NCBI GenBank assembly: GCA_026874595.1 | Contig: CM049309.1 | Span: 17,750,576-17,814,575, forward strand | Source of the DNA: Sipunculus nudus | Lineage: Eukaryota > Annelida > Sipuncula > Golfingiida > Sipunculidae | Direction: 5' to 3' | Length of the DNA: 64,000 nucleotides | Shown here: in pieces, positions 37,278 to 62,800 of the stretch | Numbering within the stretch: the first letter of the stretch is position 1 | Layout of the letters: every line of letters begins with the position of its first letter | Position numbers and translations under genes: made by a program | The notes under the pieces: model-generated | The model's input: only the letters and a program-made list of their open reading frames with translations | Told to the model about the DNA's origin: nothing | The model's database searches: none

Positions 37278-38351
37278 CAGTCAAGCCCCCTTATTGTCAT
37301 GTCGGTGGTGCATGCATAAATTATGATAATAACCGGGATGTGACATTATGCGGGCTTCAACATCGATGTCCTTTTGAATCATAGTCTCAAATGATATTAA
37401 ATAAATCGTCAATAGAAATAAAACAGAAATGTTGAAGAATATTTTCATTGCACAACGCATATTAAATAACGTTTATGCGCAGCTGACAATTTATTTCCTG
37501 TTAGTTTTGTACCGCATGCCGCAATAACTGACAAAAATCCGACTTGTCAACAGAAAGAGATGTAACGTCTGGGTCATGAGGTCAAACGTCTGGAAATATG
37601 CGGCACAGTTTTAACGTTATGCGTAGAAACTATTTTACTAGATAATTCTTCCCCAGACTATTGCGCCTTATTTTCCGAATGTTTTATTAATGTCTCAAAC
37701 TTCCATGATTGTCTTTATGATAGGACTGTTCAGGGAGCGGGTATCGTCTTGCCATTGTCAAAATTCTGAAGTTTCGCCATGATTGAGATTTTGGACCGGG
37801 TAAATCCTCCAGTGCTCACAAAACCTCCAGCTTTTCGTGGACCCTTAAAGGGGATTTCCAGTTGTAAGCAACGTTTACAGTTCGTGCTTCATATCATCTC
37901 AGCGACACGTCACCTGTAAACCACGGCTTTGCAAAGGCCAGGATTTCATTTTGTATGACATGTGATCGCAAACACCGCCCTTGTTAACATATGAAGAAAC
38001 GCAGTGATCTGGATTACCGTTGTATCTTAAAACGTTCATTAGCTAAGTGACAGGGAGTTACCCGCATGCATCAGTACGCTGGCCTGCAGCACACAGGTGG
38101 GAAATGTGATCGTTTGATACGCCTGGCCGATTACAGGCTCTTGGCCTTGTGCCAGATATGATATTAACTGTGAACTGGTATCACTGCCAAGGGTTCCAAA
38201 CATGACAATAAACGGGATTATGACAATATTCCATGATATTAAACGGTCAGATTTACCATTGTTTATATAGGAAATGGTTTGGGATTTCAGATTTATGTGA
38301 CAATAAACGGGATTTTCTATTAACGGATATGACACAAAGTGGGCTCAACTG
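37278..38351. mobile_element. Tc1/mariner/pogo-like terminal-inverted-repeat element, 1.07 kb
   Basis: The left terminus CAGTCAAGCCCCCTTATTGTC and the right terminus GACACAAAGTGGGCTCAACTG are imperfect inverted repeats, each flanked by TA. Internal ATGACAATAAACGGGATT blocks near 38200 and 38298 add subterminal repeats. The CAGT(C/T)(A/G)A(G/C)CC start and TA target are typical of Tc1/mariner/pogo elements. No transposase frame with DDE/D motifs was seen, so it is probably non-autonomous. Confidence 0.6.
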
Positions 38352-38354
38352 TAT

Positions 38355-39320
38355 ACATATGGTGTCACCAGAGAACTGTGACTTTGGTATTGTATTGCAT
38401 ATACTAGTAGGGTATCTATAACCAGATGATTGTTTGGATCGTTTATTTTACATTTATATGGAATATCATGTTTATATATTAGAGTGAGAACTTTGGTTAA
38501 AAAAACACGTCTAATTTGATGTTAATTTAGCAGTTTAGTGGTTAGAGAGCACACGTCTCGTTTGATGTTTATCATGTTATACTTTAATACAGTCTCTATT
38601 GTAAGGAGGGTTTGTTGCAGATTTCAAAGGAATACCACCTGTTTAGTTTTCTCAGGATTGTTGTCTCTTGAGGTGTATCCTTATAAGAATTCTTACTGTA
38701 ATTTATGGTCGGCGTAATTTGGAGTGGTGATTGGCTAGAAGACAAGCGGGAGTTGTGACTTTAGCAAGCAGGTATATAAGTCATGAGAAGGGCAATTTTG
38801 GGAGAAGTCCCCGACCAGCATGCCAGAGAGGTATAGCTTGGATATATCTACAGCAGTCTGGGGGCAGGTCTACATGTGTCACAGTGGAGACAGCTGAGAG
38901 ATGATGTCTAGAAGCGTGGATAGTCTGTGTCTGGGGAAGGCCATAGGGATTTCTCTGTAAAGGACTTCAGAGTGAGTATCGCATTTTTGTGACTGGTAAA
39001 TCTGGCAATTATTACCTTTGATGAGAGCTTCCAGAAACAGACCAAGGACTTTATTTAAATGCTAAACTGTAGAGGTAATGAAAACTGCTGTGTGGAGGCG
39101 TTTTCAGCTACCTAGAACTGGATGATTCCAGGAGACATCAGCGGTGAAGGACATTGATTCAATGCCCAGAAAGAGTAGTGTCCCTCTGTGCATGGTGCAT
39201 GAACTGTGTACAACATTTGTACTCCAGTTGGAGTTTGTGGATTATAGAAGCTCTGCATCTATAGGACTGGATGCGAGCCAATCAGTGAGGCAAACAGTGT
39301 AACATCCCAGTGTCACATGT
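38355..39320. other. No gene recognised
   Basis: Unique-looking sequence, moderately GC-rich from 38700 to 39320. CCGACCAGCATGCCAGAGAG/GTATAG at 38810 could be mistaken for an exon-donor border but has no acceptor partner or conserved frame. Confidence 0.35.
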
Positions 39321-39326
39321 GTAATA

Positions 39327-40521
39327 CCGTAAAATCTGTAAAATTTCGTACCTCGATGAATTTCGTACACGGTCTTTCTTCAGTAACCATAATTATTGAA
39401 ATAACATGTTAAATTTGGAACTGCCGATGGTCTGTTACGCCACATTTGACGTAAGCAGGACTGCCGTGAATGTAACACTGACATAACCTCACCCTGTTAT
39501 CTGGTTTTGAACAAGCCTACCGGTCCGATCAATGTGATTGCCATGCTATTGATAATTAATATGAATTATATCTACATCATATAGAATGTATTTGACCGAA
39601 AACTAAGATTTTTGTTTTAGCAACAATAAAAAAACTTAGAATATCTCGAATGTGAGTTGCTTAACTGTCCGGGATGCGAGCGACACGCCGTGAATAACTG
39701 ACAGACGTCCACGAAGTTTGATGGAGGTTGGAAATTGGATAATCAGGATTAACTCCGTAAATGATCTCAAGACCACTAGCTTTACGTGCACCGTAACGGT
39801 GGATTTCCGTGTGTAAGCCAGGTCCAAATTGGTCCCTTTCAAGCAAGCTCGGCGTTTTGGTGTATGTAATGCCAATGTTAATCAGTTTGAAAATTAATGC
39901 CAATTACCATTAAAGCATTTAAAATAAATATCTTGAATGACACCAGAACGACTCAGTTTCAAGTACCCGGGCTCCGTATCACCCAACAAACAAGTCACAC
40001 GAGATCAAACGGTACATCAAAGCGCTTGCAGACGTTTATGAAGTTTAACGGAGGTTGGATATTTGATATTGGATAATCAGGACCGATTAACTCTTCAAGT
40101 GATCTAAAGACCTCTAGCTTTTTGTGCACTAATTGTGGGGATTTTCATGCGTAAGCCCAGTGAAAAACGTTCTCTCCGGGCAAAGCCCCGGATGTCACGC
40201 AAGCAAGTACGGGTGTCTAGTTCATGACAGGATTAAATCCTTCAGATATGCTTTTCAGATTCCTTTTCCAAACTGATTTAATATAAAATAAACAACACAA
40301 GTATAGAAAATAATGTTTTTATTCATGAAACTTCATGGTTCACACGGATGAATGCAAAATCGGCGAGTGAATACTTGAGGCTCCTATTATCGCCCACTGC
40401 CGACGATGCATCTTAACTTGTCAAGACCATAATTTTAAAAACTGCTGAAATGGACTGTTAAATTTTTGACTTCCACAAATTTTATTATTTTTTTCTGTAC
40501 GAAATTTCACAGATTTTACGG
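39327..40521. mobile_element. Terminal-inverted-repeat element with TA target duplication, 1.2 kb
   Basis: The termini at 39327-39351 and 40497-40521 are inverted repeats identical at 24 of 25 positions (CCGTAAAATCTGT-A/G-AAATTTCGTAC), each flanked by TA. This indicates a Tc1/mariner-like or related DDE element. No transposase is present; the interior is instead occupied by a two-unit tandem array (about 39640-40220). The element ends about 415 bp upstream of the first coding exon of the ZYG11-like gene. Confidence 0.75.
39640..40220 (+). mobile_element. Probable Helentron-like element with a two-unit array, inside the TIR element
   Basis: Two units about 330 bp apart share GACGT-TATGAAGTTT-A-GGAGGTTGG and GGATAATCAGGA (39704 and 40031). 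The right end carries CCGGGCAAAGCCCCGG (stem-loop) and GGGTGTCTAG followed by TT at 40221, the same CTAG-before-T ending as families B-D. The 5' end was not resolved. It appears to have landed within the TIR element, making a nest. Confidence 0.45.
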
Positions 40522-40938
40522 TAGGTCATGTGATCATAAATGAGTATACAAGGAACTTTGCTGTGTACTTTAATTAACTGACTCAGTGTTTATTTCTGTT
40601 ATCATCAGTGTTGGTGCATGTGGAGCACCTCTCCAGACAATGTAAGTAGCTTCTTTCTTAAATATATATTGAATTGTTTTGTTAACACGTCTTATTCCTT
40701 TTTTGGAGTGTATGTATGCAAGGGTTCAGCCAGTTGGGTTTGACTGTTAAAAGAACCTGGACGTTCACATTTTTACCGGTGTGGCATATGGATATAAACA
40801 AAAAGAACACCCTTGGTGCTGTGGGATTTTCTTGCCTATAGGTATATAAAAGGTTCAAGGTATTATCTTTAGTTAATAGAAGTCAGATGTCAGAATGGCC
40901 CCCTTTAACATAAGATGCTGTCTTTGTTTCAGATCAGG

Positions 40939-55762
<14,824 letters not shown>

Positions 55763-56290
55763 GTATGGTGAACTATAATTAGGGGTGTAACAATGCATCA
55801 AAGAATCAATGTATTGAATTGCAAGCCCTCAATTAAATTGTAATCAGTTATTAACCTCTGAATCAGTTGGTATAAATTATTATTGTTTGCATGTACCATT
55901 TCAAAATCCTTTATGAGCTCTCCACATTTGACGGAGCAGTTTGAGATTTCTTGTATGTGCCCTTGATCAACTTTAAATGTTCGCTGGTAGACCAATCCAC
56001 TCACATGGAAACATATAGCAGCAAAAAACATAGGGGGAGCTACATTTTTTTTTACTTGCTGAAACTTAGTAACATTCATTTTGGTAAAGTATTTGCTTTT
56101 TTTTTTTTTTAATGTAAAATTTACTACTTAAGTAAGAATTATTTCAAGAATTGAATCAAAGGTCTTGATAATTGAATCATTTCTAAGGTACATTACAGTT
56201 CACAGGCCTACCATTAAACCCTTGGGGTTACTATAGTGTAGATTGAAAGATATTAGTGAATTTTTATGACTGGTACCAAATTGTGTTATT

Positions 56291-57467
56291 GTATCCGCCA
56301 AAACAGAGTTTTGCGGATACTATGTTTTCAGCCCACCGCCACCGCCGCCGCGTAGGTGTCTGGAGAACTCCTCTGTAACCACTGGGTGGAATTTTACGAA
56401 ACCCGGGGTTATGTTCGGGTCACATGTGAACTGCTGCGTCCCAATTTTGTTTTGACCGCTGACCTTTCCTCTGAGCTCTGCATCTGTTTGTGCGTCTGTT
56501 TCCACACATAAACCCACATATCTCGGGAACCATTTGACCGATCAGGAAAATTTTTTTGCATAAATGAAGCCCTTGGAGAGCTTTATAACATACACAAAAA
56601 ATGGTGGCGCCACCTGCAACCATATTTGCACTGTGTCCATCTGTTCGTCTGCCTTGGGTTAAATCACTCATATCTCTGCATTGGTTTGACTAATTCACCT
56701 GAAATTCGGCATGCGTATACTTCCTGGATAGCTTTTCTGATTTTATGACAGGTGGCGCCACCTACATTCACGTTTATGCTGCAGTCATCCAAGCTCATAT
56801 CTCGGGAACCGTTTGACTGATTGGGCCAAAATTTTGCATGTGTATAGATCTCACATAGCTCTTTATCATATGCAAAACTGGTGGCGCCACCTGCAGCCAT
56901 TTTTGCACAGCTCCAGTCTATTTGTCTGCCATGGGATAAAATCACTCATATCTCGGCAGTGGTTTGACATATCTGCCTAAAATTTTGCAGGTTTTATACA
57001 TCCCCCACAGCTCTCTTGATTTTATGACAGGTGGCGCCAGCTACATTCTAGTTTATGCAGCAGATATCCAAGATCATATCTTCGGAACCGTTTGACCTAT
57101 TCGGCCAAAGTTTTGCATGTGTATAGTTCTCACATAGCTCTTTATCATACGCAAAACTGGTGGCGCCACCTGTAACCATTTTTGCACAGCGTCCATCTGT
57201 TTGTCTGCCAAGGGCAAAAATCACTCATATACATGTAGTGGTTTGACTTATCTGCCTTAAATTTTGCATATGTATACAACTTGGACGGCTTTCTGGATTT
57301 TGTGGTAGGTGGCGCAACCTACGTACACAATTTGGCTGCAGACATCCATGCTAATATGCAACACTTCACTCTATTTCCCCTTGCCACTCAATCCATGCCT
57401 CACTTCACCCGTCCTTCTCTGATTTAGGCGGATACACACAGTCGCTTTTCGACTACCCGTATTCTAG
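56291..57467 (+). mobile_element. Family B element, copy B2 (1.2 kb)
   Basis: Starts after T with the same GTATCCG...CGGATAC hairpin (loop AGA) and TATG, then CCGCCACCGCCGCCGC. About six GGTGGCGCCACC-centred sub-units alternate about 149 and 128-130 bp. The 3' end has AGGCGGATAC, a stem-loop (AGTCG CTTTT CGACT) and ACCCGTATTCTAG before TTT. It has one more dimeric unit than B1. Lies in the intron after the last ZYG11 exon seen. Confidence 0.75.
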
Positions 57468-58333
57468 TTTAATTTATTGGTGTCAGAGGTGTATAAAGTG
57501 ATTTCCCAGACATGATTCAGGTTGATTAAGACATGTGGACCATAATTTTATGCGTTAATCAAACTTGTACGTGGATTAAAGATTGCTGTTTTTTAAAAAT
57601 GGCTACTGCTTGGAATAATATATGTCAGTTGTAGAGGTAATTGCTGCATGTTGAATTGATGACTGGGGGATTTTGGAAGAATATAGAGATTTTGTTGCTA
57701 TTTTAATGCAAATTCAGTATAAAGACACCTAAAATTATGGTTTGGCTTTTATATCTTTCAGATTATTGACTTAACATAATGAAACTCAAATTATGCAGTA
57801 TTACAAAAAATTTTCTGGCAAAACTTCCATCTGTTGCTTTGTCTAAATATTAGTGGTCAGATTTGGTTGTAAAATCATGCACAATGATTGAAAGAAAACA
57901 AAAGACCAATGATTATTTATTTATGATTTTATTTACCATATATTACCAACCCCATAACTTTTGAAGTATCTCAATTTTTTTCTCATATTTGAAATGCTAA
58001 TTGTTTCAACCAAGTTCAATGATGAGTTCGAAAACTGTCGACCTTGATCTGGATCTTCAAGGTCATCTTAGCTGGAATAGATATTATTTGTCAATTCTAT
58101 AACTTTTGAACTACTTGGTATATTTTTATGAAATTCACCTTGTGAAATGTTCCTACTAAAACCTCAGAGGTATTAAAAACTGGTCATCTTGACCTTTATC
58201 TTCAAGTTCAAATCAGCAGGAATAGAAATATTTTGTCTACATTTTGACCTTGACCTTCTTCTTAAAATATTCTGTATTTTTTTCCTAAAATTTGGGTGAT
58301 GGGAGGCTCATAGGGAGGGGAGACATATATAAA

Positions 58334-58470
58334 CAAGTGACCCATGGGTCATGACGCTCAGCTGACTGGGAAGAGATTCACAAAAGGAAATTTTATCATC
58401 AGAATGGTAGATACCCATTCAACTGAAGCATCAAACAGATTAACCAACAGGCCAAGATTTAGTCTGTATT
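58334..58470 (-). mobile_element. Family A 3'-end fragment (A6)
   Basis: CAAG followed by TGACCCATGGGTCATGACGC and TCAGCTGACT, then sequence matching the 3' segment of copy A4 (AGGAAATTTTATCA...ATACCCATTCAACT). The match stops at about 58435, so only the terminal part remains, just before element B3. Confidence 0.5.
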
Positions 58471-58513
58471 TATATATCTGGAAAATAGAGGAAAAATGTG
58501 TAAACTTTAAAAA

Positions 58514-59813
58514 CTAGAATACATAGCCGACAAGTGACTACATGTATCTGCCAAAATCAGAGTGAAGTGAGGCATGGATTGAGTGGCAAGGGGAAACAGA
58601 GTGAGGTATGTTGCATATTAGCATGGATGTCTGCAGCCTAAATGTGTATGTAGGTTGTGCATCCTACCACAAATCCAGAAAGCTGTCCAAGTTGTATACA
58701 TATGCAAAATTTTAGGCAGAAAAGTCAAACCACTACATGGATGTGAGTGATTTTAGCCCACGGCAGACAAACAGACAGACGCTGTGCAAAAATGGTTGCA
58801 GTTTTGTGTATGATAAAGACCTATGTGAGATCTAAACACAAGCACAATTTTGGCCCAACTGGTCAAATGGTTCCTGAGATATTAGCTTGGATGTGTGCAG
58901 CGTTAACTAGAATGTAGGTGGCGCCACCTGTCATAAAATCAAGAAAGCTATCCAGGATGTATAAACCTGCAAAATTTTAGGCAGTTATGTCAAACCACTA
59001 CAGAGAAATGAGTGATTTTAGGCCACGGCAGACCAACAGAAAGACGCTGTGCAAAATGTGCAAAAATGGTTACAGGTGGCCCCTCCAGTTTTGTGTATGA
59101 TAAAGACCTATGTGAGATCTATACACATGCAAAATTTTGGCCCAATCGTTCAAACCGTTCCCGAGATATGAGCTTGGATGTCTGCAGCATAAACTAGAAT
59201 AAAGGTGGCGCCACCTGTCATAAAATCAAGAAAGCTATCCAGGATGTATAAAACTGCAAAATTTTAGGCAGATATGTCAAACCACTGCCAAGATGTGAGT
59301 GACTTTATTGCACAGCAGACAAACAGACAGACGCTGTGCAAAAATGGTTGCAGATGGTGCCACCAGTTTTGTGTATGATAAAGAGCTATGTTAGATCTAT
59401 ACACATGCAAAATTTTGGCCATATCGGTCAAACGGTTCCCGAGATATGAGCTTGGATGTCATCAGCGTGAACGTGAATGTAGGTGGTGCCACCTGTCATA
59501 AAATCAAGAAAGCTATCCAGGATGTATAAAACTGCAAAATTTTAGGCAGATATGTCAAACCACTGCCGAGATATGAATGACATTATTGCATGGCAGACAA
59601 ACAGACAGACGCTGTGCAAAAATGGTTGCAGGTGGCACCACCAGTTTAGCGTATGATAAAGAGCTATGTTAGATCTATATACGTGCAAAATTTTGGCCCG
59701 ATCGGTCAAACGGTTCCCGAAATATGAGCTTGGATGTCATCAGTGTGAATGAGAATGTAGGTGGCGCCACCTGTCATAAAATCAAGAAAGCTATCCAGGA
59801 TGTATACGCATGC
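58514..59813 (-). mobile_element. Family B element, copy B3, 5' end missing
   Basis: The 3' terminus at the left reads, on the minus strand, GGCAGATACATGTAGTCACTTGTCGGCTA...GTATTCTAG before TTT. It carries many GGTGGCGCCACC-type units (for example 58917, 59207, 59758). The 5' hairpin and CCGCCGCC lead are absent: at 59813 the array switches abruptly to family A array sequence. With B2 it forms an inverted pair about 1 kb apart. Confidence 0.65.
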
Positions 59814-62800
59814 CCTACAACACTGATGGTCATGATTTTTGGCATACATATTGATCATGAGATGTTCCATAAGTTCCTGCAGACTGGTGGCGCCACCTGT
59901 ATTTTTCGATTTTTAGCTCAGCTGACTATAAGTCATCTGAGCTATAGTCGTGGTCCATTGTCCGTCGTCCGTCCGTCTGTCCGTCCGTCCGTCCGTCCGT
60001 CCGTCCGTCCGTCCGTCCGTCCGTCGATGTGGCACGTTTTGAAACCGTAAGACCTAGGAATCCAAAATTCAGCATAATGTTAGATGTCCCCAAGATCTCC
60101 TACCAAGCCAAAAACTGGGTCTTTGCGACTTCATTCCTTTGAGAAATTAAGGAAAAACCTCAATTTTTTATTAAAAACCTATTTTCACACTTCAGGACTG
60201 CCTAATATCAAAACCACTCATCTGTTTTTCCTCATATTTCCTATAAATAATCCTCAATATAATTCCTATGTACATGCCAGAAATTAGGTCTGTATTATAT
60301 AATTTAAAAAAGTTATGGGCCCAAACATAATGCATTTTGTAAATAATCAGGAAAGAAATTTTATCACTTAACACAAAACTTGTTAAAGCTAAGCACTTTT
60401 TTTCCAGTAATATTACTTTTATTAATCAAAATTAAATTGTATACCCAAAATTAGATCAAAATCTTTTAAATTTTTTAAAATATTAGCAAAAATAAAAAAT
60501 TGGTACCTTAAATTTTGCCCAACTTTGACCATGGCACGTTTTTTTGCTGTAACTGCTGTGGATTTAATTTTCACAGCATGTTTTTGTTAGCATTTCAACT
60601 GTTAACACCAAAACTTTGAAACCAGTTGATCAAAAACTGTAGATTTTATTCAAGTTTTCAAGCACCATGTCACATATTGCTAGTGTTATGCAGTTTGCTA
60701 GAGCTCAACTCCCGAGCTACAGCTCTAAGTTCCTTAAATTTGGCATACAGTTAGATTTCTCCAAAATCCCCTACCATGCCAAGAATTTGGTCACTAGGAC
60801 TTAATTCCTTCGAGATATCAATGAAAAACTTCATTTTTCCATTAAAAACTCATTGTTACTCTTTAAGACTGCCTAATATCAAAACCACTGATCTGACTTT
60901 GATCATATATAATATACATATTTTTCTATACATTCGCTATGCACATGCCAGAAATGATGTCAGTATTGTGTATTTTTTAAGTTATGGGCCCAAACATAAT
61001 GCACTTTGTAAAAAATCAAGAAATTTATTTACTCCCTTAACAAGGGCATTGCTGAAGCTAGAGATTTTATTGTCAGGGATGTAACATTATTTAATCAAGA
61101 TTCAATTGAATACCCAAAATTAGTTATGAATTTTTCAAATTTTATAAGTTATTAGTATAAATATAAAATTAGTACCTTAAATTTTGCCCAACTGTGACCA
61201 TGGCACGTTTGTTTCCTGAGAGCACTGTTGATATAATTTTCATATCATGCACACATAAGGATTTCAGCTTTTAATTTAGAAAGCTGAAAGAAATTGGCCA
61301 AATATTGTAGCTTTTATTTATGTTTTTTATGAGACCCTGTCAGTCTTTGGCTCTCTCCAGCCCCTCTTGAGTCACCTGTATGTTGACCTTGTTGACCTTT
61401 CATCAAATTATGCACGCTTGAGGCGAGAATCCAGGCAGCTTATGGCCAGCCACAGTTGATCCAGGTGTCCAACCCAACTCATCTAGTAGTTTTAACCAAC
61501 AACATAACAATAAACAATAAATTAATAAATTTTTCTTGGTTTTTAATAACAAATTAAAGAAAAATAGAAAAGAAATTTGTTAGTTAATAATAACAGGAAA
61601 TTAACTTGCAGTTACTGATGATATAAGAATCTTGTATCGATGGGTAGAATGTCACATATTCCAAATAACACCATGCAGTCACCTATGGCATTTTTCAGTT
61701 CATTTTTAATGATAAAGAAGTAAATCATATTATTCATTGCTAATCATTCGGGATTATATGAAGGAAATTAATGATAGACAAAGATGCAGTTGATAATATT
61801 AATCTAGATTCCTACTGTGTCTAGTGTGTACATTGATGTGAAATTAGTCCAAAATGAATTTTTTACAGTTATTTTTTAATATAAATAAAAGCCATAATAC
61901 CAGGTACTTATGATCATTATTTAAATGTGTGAATTTTGTATATTCTGGATTCTCAAAATCATTGTTTGGTGAAAAGTGAATAAATACCAGACATGGTGCA
62001 AATACTTTGTAATTGTATTTAAATACGAATATGATTATGTACTCCATTATAAAATTTCTTGCATAAAGAATGGGAATTCAGGTAAAAATGAAAGTATATG
62101 AATACTCGTGCAAATACTTTCAAAATGTATTCATGAATGCATTCATGAATATATTCTTTAATATTATTTTAATAATCATATCAGTTATATTTCATTTTAA
62201 AAAATCATATGATTCTCTTATGATTTTTAATAAAAATTATATTTGGGACAATATTTGTAATTTTTTTAATAAATAGTTAAACTCTTATATTATATGTTCT
62301 GCTTATAAGTTATATGGCCAAGTCAAAATCTGTGTGACAATAGTACTCCATTTGTTAATAAAATAAATGAAATCAATCCTCTTCCCTGTCTCCAAAGGTA
62401 CTATCAAAATCATACATAAGCTAAACAACAACAACTCATAATACAGCTTATATTTATTACCACACAAAACCAGCATGTGCCTCATTTCTAAATAATATTT
62501 TTTATCATATATAACAGCTGAGCTTCGTGACCCATAGGTCCCTTGTTTTACAATTTTTGTCCTCTATTTTTGAGACGTTTAAAGATGCTGTCATCTGTTA
62601 ACGTGGCACAAATTGTAACCGCTGGACCTAGAATCTTCATTCTCGACACACTGAGAAACCTATCAAAAGTCTCCGTGGAAACCATAAATTAGAGCTCTGT
62701 TACCCATATCCTTCGAGCTATGGGGCCCCAAAGTACCCCCCAGAAAAGTAAAAAATTTCATACAAAAACTTCAATATCTCATTAACTACTTGACTGATGG

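Noticed and set aside
40609-40640. Coding exon upstream of the ZYG11 start
   Set aside because: Splice-like borders are present, but the frame adds no residues resembling the family N-terminus. At most it is a noncoding 5' UTR exon.
57760-57800. An additional ZYG11 exon after TATCTTTCAG
   Set aside because: The acceptor is good but the following frame hits a stop within a few codons and does not resemble the expected FPxExxxQxxVLGLLNNIAE segment.
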